The notes: a model not told the origin generated them from the letters alone. Positions 17,126 through 27,078 are shown, counted from the first letter of the stretch. The stretch: DNA of 64,000 nucleotides from Rs1 sp036960485 (GCA_036960485.1 JBALXS010000003.1:1-64000); one strand, 5' to 3'. Made by a program: numbers and translations.

Positions 17126-18889
17126 ATGGCACGTATGACCCCGAGTGAAGCGTTTGTAGAAACGTTAGTTGCGAATAATGTAACAGATTGTTTTGGTATA
17201 ATGGGTTCTGCATTTATGGATGCAATGGACATTTTTACCCCAGCAGGCATCCGTCTGATCCCTGTTGTGCACGAGCAAGGCGCTGGTCACATGGCCGATG
17301 GTTACGCTAGAGTTTCTGGCCGTCACGGTGTATGTATCGCACAAAACGGTCCTGGTATCACTAACTTCGTAACATCAATTGCTGCTGCATACTGGGCTCA
17401 CTCTCCAGTTGTTTGTATTACTCCTGAAACGGGTACTAACAGCCAAGGCCTTGGTGGTTTCCAAGAAGCTGAGCAACTACCGTTCTTCGAAACAATCACT
17501 AAGTATCAAGTAAGTGTTGTAAACAATGCACGTATGGCTGAGCTTACAGCGCGTTGTTTTGACCGTGCTATGCTCGAAAATGGCCCTACACAGCTTAACA
17601 TTCCACGTGATAACTTCTACGGCGATATCGATTGCGAAATCCCACAGCCTATCGTTATTGAACGTTCTGCTGGTGGCCCTAACGCACTTAAAGAAGCAGC
17701 AGAAATGCTAGCTAACGCTGAGTTCCCAGTAATGGTTTCTGGCGGTGGTGTGGTAATGGGTGATGCTTTTGAACAAGCTATCGCTATTGCTGAACAGCTA
17801 GAAATGCCAGTTGTATGTAGTTACCTACACAATGACTCATTCCCAGCGTCTCACCGTTTAGGTACGGGCTCTTTAGGTTATCAAGGTTCTAAAGCTTCAA
17901 TGCGTGTTATCGCAAAAGCTGACGTAATCTTAGCACTAGGCACACGTCTTGGGCCTTTCGGTACTCTTCCACAGCACGGCATGGATTACTGGCCGAAAGA
18001 CGCTAAAATCATCCAAGTTGATTGCGATGCTAAGATGCTAGGTCTTGTTAAAAAGATTTCTGTTGGTATCCACGGCGATGCAAAAGCAACTGCGCAAGCA
18101 CTAATGGCATTGCTAGCTGACAAGTCACCTAAGTGTCTTGAAAACAAAGCAGAGCGTTTAGCACTAGTTGCAGAAGAAAAGAATGCTTGGGAAACTGAGT
18201 TGACAGAGTGGATCCACGAGAAAGATGATTACTCTCTAGAAATGATTCAAGAGCAAGCTGGCGAAGAAGGTAGTTATATGCATCCTCGTCAAGTGCTACG
18301 TGCACTTGAAGAAGCAATGCCTGCTGATGTAATGGTTTCTACTGATATCGGTAACATTAACTCTGTTGCGAACAGCTACTTGCGTTTTGAGCGTCCTCGT
18401 TCATTCTTCGCACCTATGTCTTTCGGTAACTGTGGTTATGCACTTCCTACAATCATGGGTGCTAAAGTTGCTGCTCCTGAGCGTCCTGCTATCGCTTACG
18501 CTGGTGACGGTGCTTGGGGTATGTCTATGATGGAAACCATGACTTGTGTACGTGAAGATATCCCTGTAACGGCGATTGTTTTCCACAATCGTCAATGGGG
18601 TGCTGAGAAGAAGAACCAAGTAGAATTCTACAACCGTCGCTTCGTAGCGGGTGAGTTAGATAACCAAAGCTTCGCTGGCATTGCTAAGGCAATGGGTGCT
18701 GAAGGTGTTGTTGTTGATAAGTTGGAAGATGTTGGTCCTGCACTTAAAGAAGCTATCCGCAAGCAAATGGAAGAGCGCATCACCACAGTAATCGAAGTTA
18801 TGTGTACTCGTGAACTAGGCGACCCGTTCCGCCGTGATGCACTAGCTAAGCCTACTCGTCACCTAGACAAGTACAAAGATTTCGTTTAA
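17126..18889 (+). CDS. xsc: Sulfoacetaldehyde acetyltransferase
   Basis: This thiamine-diphosphate enzyme of 587 residues converts sulfoacetaldehyde and phosphate to acetyl phosphate and sulfite, the desulfonation step of taurine breakdown. Marks are the cofactor glutamate in VVHEQGAGHMADGYAR near residue 50, the substrate-region segment ETGTNSQGLGGFQEAEQ typical of Xsc, and the C-terminal magnesium motif AGDGAWGMSMMET continuing to HNRQWGAEKKNQ. The frame can open at an ATG at 17117, but the AAGGA ribosome site directly abuts that codon. The ATG at 17126 has nine bases of spacing and is preferred. The base composition looks codon-optimised compared with neighbours, suggesting high expression. 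Confidence 0.94.
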   Translation: MARMTPSEAFVETLVANNVTDCFGIMGSAFMDAMDIFTPAGIRLIPVVHEQGAGHMADGYARVSGRHGVCIAQNGPGITNFVTSIAAAYWAHSPVVCITPETGTNSQGLGGFQEAEQLPFFETITKYQVSVVNNARMAELTARCFDRAMLENGPTQLNIPRDNFYGDIDCEIPQPIVIERSAGGPNALKEAAEMLANAEFPVMVSGGGVVMGDAFEQAIAIAEQLEMPVVCSYLHNDSFPASHRLGTGSLGYQGSKASMRVIAKADVILALGTRLGPFGTLPQHGMDYWPKDAKIIQVDCDAKMLGLVKKISVGIHGDAKATAQALMALLADKSPKCLENKAERLALVAEEKNAWETELTEWIHEKDDYSLEMIQEQAGEEGSYMHPRQVLRALEEAMPADVMVSTDIGNINSVANSYLRFERPRSFFAPMSFGNCGYALPTIMGAKVAAPERPAIAYAGDGAWGMSMMETMTCVREDIPVTAIVFHNRQWGAEKKNQVEFYNRRFVAGELDNQSFAGIAKAMGAEGVVVDKLEDVGPALKEAIRKQMEERITTVIEVMCTRELGDPFRRDALAKPTRHLDKYKDFV

Positions 18890-18913
18890 TCGATAAGTCT
18901 TTGCGTTAAATAT

Positions 18914-18950
18914 AAAAGCTCAACTTGGAGAAATCTAAGTTGAGCTTTTT
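18914..18950 (+). terminator. Rho-independent terminator of xsc
   Basis: AAAAGCTCAACTT pairs perfectly with AAGTTGAGCTTTT across a ten-base loop and ends in a T-run, 25 bases after the xsc stop. pta therefore needs its own promoter or read-through. Confidence 0.92.
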
Positions 18951-19145
18951 ACTTTTCAGCTCAAAAAAATATCAATAGTAATGAAATATATTTAAACTGT
19001 GTTTTTAGTAAATGCAGCTTAAATATATTTTAATAAAAGTGTAAAGCCTTGAAGCTGCTGTTTTTAACGGTTATTAGTTTTGATAGCAGCATTGGGCATA
19101 CATTTTTATTTCACCTCTATGATTCAGTTTTAAGGAAAGCGCAAA

Positions 19146-20141
19146 ATGAAAGCTTTGAACAATATTTTTAAACGCGCCGGCGAAGCACCTAAGCATATTG
19201 TACTCGCAGAAGGCGAGGATCCACGCATTATTACTGCTGCTGTGCAAAGTGTGGCTAAGGGTATTGCGAAAATTACGCTGCTAGGTGGTGAAGAGCGTAT
19301 TGCAAGAGAAGCAAAAAAACTAAATGTAGCGTTAGACAACATTGCTATTATTGACCCTAAAACGGCTGACAACAAACAGCAATATGCGCAAGCTTTGTTT
19401 GAACTGCGCAAAAAGAAAGGTTTAAGTGAAGCGCAAGCTTATGAGTTTACGGACCATCCTTTGTATTATGCACAGTTAATGGTGCATTTAGGCGATGCCG
19501 ATGGATCTGTTGCAGGCGCGGTTTACACTACGGGCGATACAGTACGTACAGCACTACAAATTATTGGAAAAGCTGAAAACAGTGCGATTGTGTCAAGCTT
19601 CTTTTTGATGATGCTTTGCGAGCCATTTCATGATATGCAAGGCGGCGTTATTTTCTCTGACTGTGCGTTAATTATAGACCCCGATGAAGAACAGCTTGCA
19701 GAAATCGCTTTAAGTGCTGCAAACAGTGCCACTATGCTATTACAAGAACCTGCACGTGTTGCCATGTTGTCATTTTCTACTAATGGCAGTGCTAAGCACC
19801 CAGCGGTAGATAAAGTGGTAAATGCCACAGCATTAGTGAGAGAGCGTAATCCGCAGTTGATGGTGGATGGCGATGTGCAGCTTGATGCTGCAATTGTGCC
19901 ACAAATCTCTGCCAGCAAAGTCAAAAATTCACAAGTGAAAGGGCGCGCTAACGTACTAGTATTTCCGTCATTAGAAGCAGGTAATATCGGTTATAAATTG
20001 GCAGAACGTATTGGTAAAGCTGAAGCAATCGGGCCAATTCTACAAGGCTTAAAGAAGCCTGCAAATGATCTATCAAGAGGTTGCAGCGCCAGTGATGTGC
20101 AAAATGTTATCGCTATTACAGTAGTACAAGCGCAAGCATAA
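19146..20141 (+). CDS. pta: Phosphate acetyltransferase, short form
   Basis: This 331-residue enzyme converts acetyl phosphate made by Xsc to acetyl-CoA. It is the short Pta form, the catalytic PTA_PTB domain only, without the N-terminal P-loop and DRTGG domains of the long enterobacterial Pta. Conserved segments are VLAEGEDPRI, GDADGSVAGAVYTTGDTVR, SFSTNGSAKHP, VDGDVQLDAAIVP and VLVFPSLEAGNIGYKL. The short form next to xsc is the usual arrangement in taurine dissimilation. AAGGAA precedes the ATG by about nine bases. No CTGG-type TauR repeat pair was seen in its 256-base leader, unlike tpa and xsc. Confidence 0.93.
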   Translation: MKALNNIFKRAGEAPKHIVLAEGEDPRIITAAVQSVAKGIAKITLLGGEERIAREAKKLNVALDNIAIIDPKTADNKQQYAQALFELRKKKGLSEAQAYEFTDHPLYYAQLMVHLGDADGSVAGAVYTTGDTVRTALQIIGKAENSAIVSSFFLMMLCEPFHDMQGGVIFSDCALIIDPDEEQLAEIALSAANSATMLLQEPARVAMLSFSTNGSAKHPAVDKVVNATALVRERNPQLMVDGDVQLDAAIVPQISASKVKNSQVKGRANVLVFPSLEAGNIGYKLAERIGKAEAIGPILQGLKKPANDLSRGCSASDVQNVIAITVVQAQA

Positions 20142-20163
20142 AGGTTTAAACCGCGCTCAAAAA

Positions 20164-20206
20164 AAGCAACAAAGCTAGCTTGCGCTCACTTTGTTGCTTC
20201 ACTTTT
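20164..20206. terminator. Terminator after pta
   Basis: AAGCAACAAAG pairs perfectly with CTTTGTTGCTT across 14 bases and is followed by CACTTTTT. It is placed between the convergent pta and the symporter gene and could serve both strands, since AAAAAAA precedes it. Confidence 0.82.
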
Positions 20207-20337
20207 TCTGTTCTTAAATTCTTAAACGCTCAATCTTTATAATATAAAGCCTTCCTATTTGCCTTCCCTGCCGATTACTATTAACTTAAATACAAATCTA
20301 TATCTAAGCAGATACAGATCAAACGAAGATACTGTAT

Positions 20338-21267
20338 TTATAACTGATAATACTTTTTAAGTTTAGGCAGTAATGCAGCATCCGCAAATAGCTGAATGAA
20401 GTGAAACAGCACGCAAAACAGCACCGCATCGCCTACATTTTGATTAAAACTTGCCAGTATACTTACCGCTACTGGTAAGGTTTTCTGCGAAGCAGTAAGA
20501 GCCATTGCAACTCGCGCACCGTTATCTATCGGCAAAAATTTTGCTGTTAGCATAGCGATCAACATCAAACCAAAGTGCACAATAATGGCCGCTAAGGCAA
20601 TTTTTGCCAGTGCTAACAGGCTAATGTCGTAGAGAATTGCTGCTGATGCAGAAAGCGATAACCATACTGCCATAATCACCATGCTGGATGGCAGGTAGGT
20701 TAAAAACGGATGTTTTGGAGAAAACATATCTAATTTTTTAAACAAGAAGCCGGCAATAAATGGGCACAGCACTAATATCACTAATTTTTGCAGCAGCGCT
20801 AATGGATCTATCGCAAAGTCTATATTCTCACTGGCAGTTATATCTAACATGAAGGGAATCGAAAACACCCCTACAATGTTGATGATTACTGTCATCATCA
20901 AAGCCCAAGTGGCTCTACCGCCCGCTAAACTTGTCATGACGATACAGGTAGATAATGTAGAAGGTACTGCAGACTTAACTAACAAACCGAGCGTTAAGCC
21001 TAAGCTCAATTGCAGTAAGCTTGCAGTTAATAAGCCCAGAAGTGGCGATATTATTAAACAAATAAAACTAGTGGCAAGTAAGGTATATACAAAAGAGCTA
21101 TCTGTTGGCAGTTCTTTTAATTCTGTTTGGTAACCATTGACAAAGAATATGATCACCACACACCAAGGTATCAAGCCTAGATCTTTAAGAAATACACCGG
21201 GTTCTGGAATAAGTAGTGAGATCAATAAACTTAAAAAAAGTCCAACAGGTAAAAAATATGTCTTCAT
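20338..21267 (-). CDS. Bile acid:sodium symporter-like (SBF-like) membrane protein
   Basis: This 309-residue protein has about nine to ten transmembrane segments of the bile acid:sodium symporter superfamily, closest to the SBF-like group. Recognisable pieces are the KSAVPSTLSTCIVMTSLAGG segment in the crossover helix and ALTASQKTLPVAVSIL in the second discontinuous helix. It is convergent with pta. Because no TauABC or TauKLM uptake genes are present, a link with taurine or organic-anion transport is tempting. Nothing in the sequence proves it, and no TauR-type repeat was found upstream. Confidence 0.82.
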   Translation of the reverse strand: MKTYFLPVGLFLSLLISLLIPEPGVFLKDLGLIPWCVVIIFFVNGYQTELKELPTDSSFVYTLLATSFICLIISPLLGLLTASLLQLSLGLTLGLLVKSAVPSTLSTCIVMTSLAGGRATWALMMTVIINIVGVFSIPFMLDITASENIDFAIDPLALLQKLVILVLCPFIAGFLFKKLDMFSPKHPFLTYLPSSMVIMAVWLSLSASAAILYDISLLALAKIALAAIIVHFGLMLIAMLTAKFLPIDNGARVAMALTASQKTLPVAVSILASFNQNVGDAVLFCVLFHFIQLFADAALLPKLKKYYQL

Positions 21268-21730
21268 AGTAAACTCTTATCAAATAAGTTATAAAAAGTA
21301 ACGCGAGTATAGCGAATAATCAACTGGCTTTGCTATCCATCTACTTAAAAAGTTCTGATTTATTCTAAACTAAGCTATTGATTCCTTTGGATGATAATTA
21401 GCATTGATGTCATGCATCTAAGGCTAATACTGGATACCTAAAACAAAGCGTACATTCTGTCTTATAGATTTAAGAGGGAGTATAGGAGAGGTTGTAAGAA
21501 TAGTAATTTGCAAGGAATTAGTGCGAAGGCAATAAAAATTAAGAGGTTCAATAGTCGTTAGATTTGTTTCGCTAGTCGTATTAGCATTAATGATTTTTAC
21601 TGTTATATGCGACTTTAGTAACCAATAAAAGGAATATCCCCTTTATTAGTTACTAAAGTTATTGAAGCCTGCTAATTTTCATTTAACCGATTAAGTTCAG
21701 TAAACCTCGAACTAAGTAGCGAAAAACCTG
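21268..21730. other. Intergenic region between cysK and symporter gene
   Basis: Some 460 bases between two minus-strand genes. Apart from the long hairpin at 21612-21659 I recognise nothing: no protein-like frame and no clear RNA gene. The promoter of the symporter gene should lie in its left part. Confidence 0.4.
21612..21659. repeat. Long inverted repeat downstream of cysK
   Basis: Two 21-22-base arms (starting ACTTTAGTAAC and ending GTTACTAAAGT) pair with only two mismatches around a short loop. It lies about 70 bases past the cysK stop. It has no T-run on the minus strand, so it may be an RNA-stabilising hairpin or weak terminator. Confidence 0.6.
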
Positions 21731-22699
21731 CTATTGAACGCTTTCGTTGTCGCTAAATAAACCGTCACATAAAACAGTTGATAAATAGCGCTCTCCAGAA
21801 TCGGGCAGAATAACAACAATCACTTTATCTTTATTTTCGGGCTGTTCAGCGACCCTAAGCGCAGCAGCAACCGCAGCGCCACAAGAAATACCGGCTAAAA
21901 TCCCTTCTTTGGTCATCAGCTCTTTGGCAGTATCTATCGCTAACTGGTTATCAATAGTTTCCACTTGATCGACTAGATCAAGATTTAGGTTACCAGGGAT
22001 AAAACCTGCACCGATTCCTTGAATTTTATGAGGTGCTGGTTGTAGCGCTTCGCCTTTCATTGTTTGGCTAATAATCGGTGAATCAGTCGGCTCTACGGCA
22101 ACGCTGATGATTGCTTTGCCTTTAACATTTTTAATGTAGTGTGATACCCCAGAAATAGTACCACCTGTACCAACCCCTGCGACAAAAATATCGACAGTAC
22201 CATCGGTATCATCCCAAATTTCAGGGCCGGTTGTTTCTACATGAATAGCGGGGTTAGCGGGATTTTGAAATTGCTGCAGCATTAAATGAGTTGTACTATT
22301 TTCTGCAATGATTGATTCAGCCGCCGCGATAGCGCCTTTCATGCCCTTTGCAGGTTCCGTTAAAACAATTTCGGCTCCAAGCATTTTCATCAGTTTACGG
22401 CGCTCTATACTCATAGAAGAAGGCATCGTTAGCGTGAGTGAATAACCTCTTGCCGCCGCTACAAATGCAAGTGCAACCCCAGTATTACCGCTTGTTGGTT
22501 CTACTAAAGTCATACCTTTTTTCAAAGTGCCTGCTTCTTCTGCCGCCCAAACCATACTGGCACCAATTCTACATTTAATAGAACCTGCTGGGTTGCGCGA
22601 CTCTATTTTGGCGTACACCTTGGCATTAGGTGCTAAATTTTTTAAACGTACCAAAGGCGTTTTGCCGATAGATTGTGAGTTATCTTCAAATACATTCAT
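21731..22699 (-). CDS. cysK: Cysteine synthase A
   Basis: This 322-residue PLP enzyme, O-acetylserine sulfhydrylase, makes cysteine from O-acetylserine and sulfide. It follows the E. coli CysK pattern closely: FEDNSQSIGKTPLVRL at the start, PLP lysine 42 in GSIKCRIGA, the substrate loop PTSGNTGVALA, the phosphate-binding GTGGTISG, the KIQGIGAGFIP loop and the C-terminal GISCGAAVAAAL and ILPDSGERYLST. The long lid segment and these motifs favour CysK over CysM. Sulfite from taurine breakdown could feed this enzyme after reduction, but no sulfite reductase is present here. It is divergent from metH. Confidence 0.94.
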   Translation of the reverse strand: MNVFEDNSQSIGKTPLVRLKNLAPNAKVYAKIESRNPAGSIKCRIGASMVWAAEEAGTLKKGMTLVEPTSGNTGVALAFVAAARGYSLTLTMPSSMSIERRKLMKMLGAEIVLTEPAKGMKGAIAAAESIIAENSTTHLMLQQFQNPANPAIHVETTGPEIWDDTDGTVDIFVAGVGTGGTISGVSHYIKNVKGKAIISVAVEPTDSPIISQTMKGEALQPAPHKIQGIGAGFIPGNLNLDLVDQVETIDNQLAIDTAKELMTKEGILAGISCGAAVAAALRVAEQPENKDKVIVVILPDSGERYLSTVLCDGLFSDNESVQ

Positions 22700-23074
22700 T
22701 ATTATTATCCTATAAGGTTTAGATTGTTGGTCATAAGCTGTGAGTTGTTATTTTCAGGCTATAAGGTTTTGCTCATCAGCATTAAACAGACCATTGTTTT
22801 TGAGCTTTGGTATTCTTTAACTTTAAAATTATATGGGTATCTTAATTAGCTATGCAACTAAAATCTCTAGCTACTATTATTGAGGGCATTTCGATATTTG
22901 CCAAGCATAAAAATCCAATTGTTTTGTTATATAGATATAGCAGATAGTTTAGGTCGATTCGTGTAAAAAAACGCGGTGTGTCAGCAGCCATCTGCCTTGG
23001 CGCAGTATTACCGATGTTTTGTTTAATCGCTATTTATTAAAAAAATGCCACTATCAAAATCACTCATGTTGACA

Positions 23075-23087
23075 TGAAAGAGCTTCA
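23075..23087. promoter_or_regulatory. MetR box upstream of metH
   Basis: TGAAAGAGCTTCA fits the MetR consensus TGAA-N5-TTCA (central A/T) without mismatch. It lies about 95 bases before the metH start. MetR is the LysR-type activator of metH and metE in enteric bacteria. Confidence 0.55.
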
Positions 23088-23181
23088 AACTGGTGAGGCA
23101 TGCAATCGTTTATACTGTGCCTAAGTTATTGAATACTGCTGACAGATTCGATTGATCATTTAAATATAGTTAGGAATCCTC

Positions 23182-26100
23182 GTGAAATCTTTTGCCCATA
23201 TTGTCGATAAAACTGAAGAATTAAAAACATTGCTAGCCAACAGAATTATTTTTCTAGATGGCGCTATGGGAACAATGATTCAAACCTACAAACTTGAAGA
23301 AGTAAATTATCGTGGTGAGCGCTTCAAAGATTGGCCGGTGGATGTAAAAGGTAATAACGATTTACTCACGCTTACCCAGCCGCACATCATTCAAGAGATA
23401 CACGAGCAGTATTTAGCTGCCGGTGCTGACATTATTGAAACTAACACTTTCAACGCCACCGTGATCGCCATGGCTGATTACGATATGCAAACGTTGAGCT
23501 ATGAAATCAATTACCAAGCGGCGCAACTCGCTAGAGCCGCTGCAGATAAATATGCAACACCTAAACATCCACGTTATGTTGCAGGTGTTCTAGGGCCAAC
23601 GAATCGTACGTTGTCCATATCACCAGATGTGAACGATCCAGGTTTTCGTAATGTTTCTTTTAAAGAACTGGTCAGTGCGTATGTTGAATCAATTGATGGT
23701 TTAGTTAGCGGTGGCAGCGATATTATTTTAGTTGAAACTATCTTTGATACGCTTAATGCAAAAGCGGCAATCTACGCAATAGAGCAGTTCTTTGATGATC
23801 ATCACTGTCGTTTACCAGTGATTATCTCGGGTACGATAACCGATGCATCGGGGCGCACATTATCTGGGCAAACCACAGAAGCTTTCTACAATTCAGTACG
23901 CCACGCTAAGCCAATTATGATTGGTTTGAACTGCGCACTGGGCCCTAAAGAGTTACGCCAATACGTAGCCGAGCTTTCATCCATTGCCGATACATTTGTA
24001 TCAGCGCATCCCAATGCAGGGTTACCTAATGCATTTGGCGAGTACGATGAAACAGCTGAACAAATGGCTAAAGAGATGGCTGAATGGGCGCAATCAGGCT
24101 TCGTCAACATGATAGGTGGTTGCTGTGGCACTACACCTGAACACATGGCGATCATCAAAGCTCAAGTTGAGCGCCATGCAGCACGTGAAATTCCAATCCT
24201 AAAAACACAGTGTCGTTTATCTGGTCTAGAGCCGATGAATATCGCTGAAGATTCATTGTTTATCAACGTAGGTGAACGCACCAACGTAACGGGTTCTGCG
24301 CGCTTTAAAAGACTAATTAAAGAACGCGATTATGAAACAGCTTTAGAAGTTGCACGTGAGCAAGTAGTGAACGGCGCTCAAATTATCGATATCAACATGG
24401 ATGAAGGCATGCTTGATGCTAACTTTGCCATGGAGCGTTTCTTAAAGCTGATCGCCACTGAACCCGACATTTCAATCGTGCCTATTATGTTAGATTCGTC
24501 AAAATGGGAAGTAATGGAAATAGGCTTGCAGTGGATCCAAGGTAAAGGCGTAGTCAACTCTATCTCGCTCAAAGAAGGGCGCGAGAGCTTTATTGAAAAA
24601 GCTCGAATTATTCGTCGCTATGGCGCGGCAGTGATCGTAATGGCTTTTGACGAAGATGGCCAAGCGGATACTTATGAGCGAAAAATTGAAATCTGTGAAC
24701 GCTCATATCATGTGTTAGTGGATGAAGTAGGCTTTCCTGCTGAAGACATTATTTTTGATCCCAATATTTTTGCAATCGCCACCGGCATTGAAGAGCATGA
24801 TAACTACGCAGTCGATTTTATTCGTGCCTGCGCTTGGATCACAAAAAACTTGCCATTTGCCAAAATTTCAGGAGGTGTCTCAAATGTCTCTTTCTCATTT
24901 AGAGGCAACAATCCAGTGCGCGAAGCGATCCACTGTGTGTTCCTTTATCACGCGATCAAAAATGGCATGAGCATGGGGATCGTCAACGCAGGTCAGTTAG
25001 CCATATATGATGACTTGCCTGAAGAACTGCGCGAACACGTAGAAGACATCGTGCTCAACCGTCGCTGCGATGCTACCGAGCGTATGCTTGATATCGCAGA
25101 AAAATACCGTGGCGATGGTAGTGTGCAAGAAGAAGAGCAACAAGAATGGCGCTCTTGGGAAGTTAATAAACGCTTATCGCATGCGCTAGTGAAAGGTATC
25201 GCTGATTTTATCGATGAAGATGTAGAAGAATGTAGACATTTATATAGCAAGCCTTTAGAAGTGATTGAAGGCCCGTTGATGAATGGCATGAGTGTGGTAG
25301 GCGATTTATTTGGCTCAGGTAAAATGTTCTTACCACAAGTGGTGAAATCAGCACGTGTTATGAAAAAAGCAGTCGCATATTTAATGCCTTTTATCGATGC
25401 ACTGAAAAAAGAGGGCGAAAGTAGCAGCGCTGGCAAAATAGTGATGGCGACAGTGAAGGGCGATGTACACGATATCGGCAAAAACATTGTAGGTGTGGTG
25501 TTGCAGTGTAATAACTATGAAATTATTGATTTAGGGGTAATGGTTTCAGCGCAAAAAATTCTAGAAACCGCCAAAGAGCACAACGCTGACATGATTGGGC
25601 TCTCCGGCCTAATAACGCCATCACTGGATGAAATGGTACATGTAGCAAAAGAGATGCAGCGCCAAGATTATCATATTCCATTATTAATCGGCGGCGCCAC
25701 TACTTCAAAAGCACACACGGCGGTAAAAATTGATTTAGGCTACAAAAATGATCAAGTGGTGTATGTATCCAACGCTTCAAGAGCAGTAGGTGTAGTAGGT
25801 ACTTTGTTATCTAAAGAGCGTAAGCCTGCATTGGTGCTTGAAACACAACAGGAATATCAAGAAATTAGAGAACGCTTTGCCGCACGCGCTAATGATCAGC
25901 GCCGTGTAACCATAGAAGCTGCTAGAGCGAATAAGCAAAAAATAGCCTGGAATAACTATGTACCTCCAGTGCCTAAAAAGCTGGGCGTACAAGTAATAAA
26001 AGATTTTGATATGAAGGAGCTAGTCAGCTACATAGATTGGAGCCCGTTTTTTCATACATGGGAGCTAGCCGGTAAGTATCCTAATATACTCACCGATGAA

Positions 26101-26886
26101 GTAGTTGGTGAGCAAGCGACTATCTTATTCGGCGAAGCGCAAGAAATGTTAGAGCAAGTCATTGCTCAAAAGCTATTCACCGCGCACGCAATTGTTGGTT
26201 TATTTCCAGCATCTGCTATTGAGGATGATATAGAAATCTACACGAATGATGAGCGCACGCAAGTGCTCTGTACTTTAAACAATTTGCGTCAACAAACCAG
26301 TAAAATCACCGGTAAAGCCAACCACTGCTTAACTGATTATATCGCACCAAAAGAAACGGGTTTAAAAGACTACATTGGCAGTTTTGCGGTGACCACTGGT
26401 TTTGGCGTAGAAGAACTGGCTAAAAAGTATGAAGCAGATTTTGATGATTACAACAGCATTATGGCTAAAGCCATCGCCGACAGGTTAGCTGAAGCTTTTG
26501 CGGAGTACATGCATGCTAAAGTGCGCTGCGACTATTGGGGCTATATCTCAGATGAAGGCTTAGATAACGAAAGCCTAATCAAAGAGAAATACCAAGGTAT
26601 ACGGCCAGCACCGGGTTACCCTGCGTGCCCTGATCATACCGAAAAAGCTAAAATTTGGTCACTGCTTGATGTAGAAGATAGTATCGGTTTGAAGCTTACA
26701 GAATCATTTGCAATGTTCCCTGTCGCTGCAGTTAGCGGCTGGTATTACTCACACCCTGAGTCGCAATATTTTGGTGTTGCTAAAATTAGTGAAGACCAAG
26801 TTGAAGAATATGCAAAAAGAAAAGACATGCTACAACAAGAAGCCGAGCGCTGGTTATCACCTAATTTAGGCTATGAGCCCGAGTAA
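23182..26886 (+). CDS. metH: Methionine synthase, cobalamin-dependent
   Basis: This is a full-length MetH of 1234 residues. It transfers a methyl group from methyltetrahydrofolate through cobalamin to homocysteine. The domains run in the standard order. The homocysteine-binding barrel (about 1-330) has the zinc cysteines in GGCCGTTPEHM. The pterin-binding barrel (about 355-620) starts near FINVGERTNVTGSA. The cap and cobalamin domain (about 650-900) carries the cofactor histidine in DVHDIGKN near residue 760. The C-terminal S-adenosylmethionine-binding reactivation domain (about 920-1234) includes RPAPGYPACPDHTEK. Translation starts at GTG after TAGGA. A MetR box lies upstream. Need for B12 is shared with NrdJ in this window. 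Confidence 0.97.
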   Translation: MKSFAHIVDKTEELKTLLANRIIFLDGAMGTMIQTYKLEEVNYRGERFKDWPVDVKGNNDLLTLTQPHIIQEIHEQYLAAGADIIETNTFNATVIAMADYDMQTLSYEINYQAAQLARAAADKYATPKHPRYVAGVLGPTNRTLSISPDVNDPGFRNVSFKELVSAYVESIDGLVSGGSDIILVETIFDTLNAKAAIYAIEQFFDDHHCRLPVIISGTITDASGRTLSGQTTEAFYNSVRHAKPIMIGLNCALGPKELRQYVAELSSIADTFVSAHPNAGLPNAFGEYDETAEQMAKEMAEWAQSGFVNMIGGCCGTTPEHMAIIKAQVERHAAREIPILKTQCRLSGLEPMNIAEDSLFINVGERTNVTGSARFKRLIKERDYETALEVAREQVVNGAQIIDINMDEGMLDANFAMERFLKLIATEPDISIVPIMLDSSKWEVMEIGLQWIQGKGVVNSISLKEGRESFIEKARIIRRYGAAVIVMAFDEDGQADTYERKIEICERSYHVLVDEVGFPAEDIIFDPNIFAIATGIEEHDNYAVDFIRACAWITKNLPFAKISGGVSNVSFSFRGNNPVREAIHCVFLYHAIKNGMSMGIVNAGQLAIYDDLPEELREHVEDIVLNRRCDATERMLDIAEKYRGDGSVQEEEQQEWRSWEVNKRLSHALVKGIADFIDEDVEECRHLYSKPLEVIEGPLMNGMSVVGDLFGSGKMFLPQVVKSARVMKKAVAYLMPFIDALKKEGESSSAGKIVMATVKGDVHDIGKNIVGVVLQCNNYEIIDLGVMVSAQKILETAKEHNADMIGLSGLITPSLDEMVHVAKEMQRQDYHIPLLIGGATTSKAHTAVKIDLGYKNDQVVYVSNASRAVGVVGTLLSKERKPALVLETQQEYQEIRERFAARANDQRRVTIEAARANKQKIAWNNYVPPVPKKLGVQVIKDFDMKELVSYIDWSPFFHTWELAGKYPNILTDEVVGEQATILFGEAQEMLEQVIAQKLFTAHAIVGLFPASAIEDDIEIYTNDERTQVLCTLNNLRQQTSKITGKANHCLTDYIAPKETGLKDYIGSFAVTTGFGVEELAKKYEADFDDYNSIMAKAIADRLAEAFAEYMHAKVRCDYWGYISDEGLDNESLIKEKYQGIRPAPGYPACPDHTEKAKIWSLLDVEDSIGLKLTESFAMFPVAAVSGWYYSHPESQYFGVAKISEDQVEEYAKRKDMLQQEAERWLSPNLGYEPE

Positions 26887-26967
26887 TTAATAAGCTTTAT
26901 GAAGAGGTAGATCTGCTTAGTTCAAGCGTATGAATAATCTTTTATTCTTGAATAAAAGCAGTGAATG

Positions 26968-27003
26968 AAGAGCCGTCTAATTAGTAAATTAGGTCGCTCT
27001 TTG
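26968..27003 (+). terminator. Probable terminator of metH
   Basis: AAGAGCCGTCTAATT pairs with AATTAGGTCGCTCTT (three imperfect positions) with a short loop and a TTT tail, about 80 bases past the metH stop. Confidence 0.65.
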
Positions 27004-27078
27004 TGTTACTAAGATTGGTGAACGCTAGTAATGAATACATTACTAAGCTGCTTAGTAGGATAGATCACCCGTTCTTAT

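Noticed and set aside
22700..23181. Cobalamin or SAM/SAH riboswitch upstream of metH
   Set aside because: None of the conserved boxes of those riboswitches could be found; only the MetR box is supported.
24993..25487. 164-codon minus-strand frame inside metH
   Set aside because: Antisense shadow of the cobalamin domain, which is fully conserved on the plus strand.
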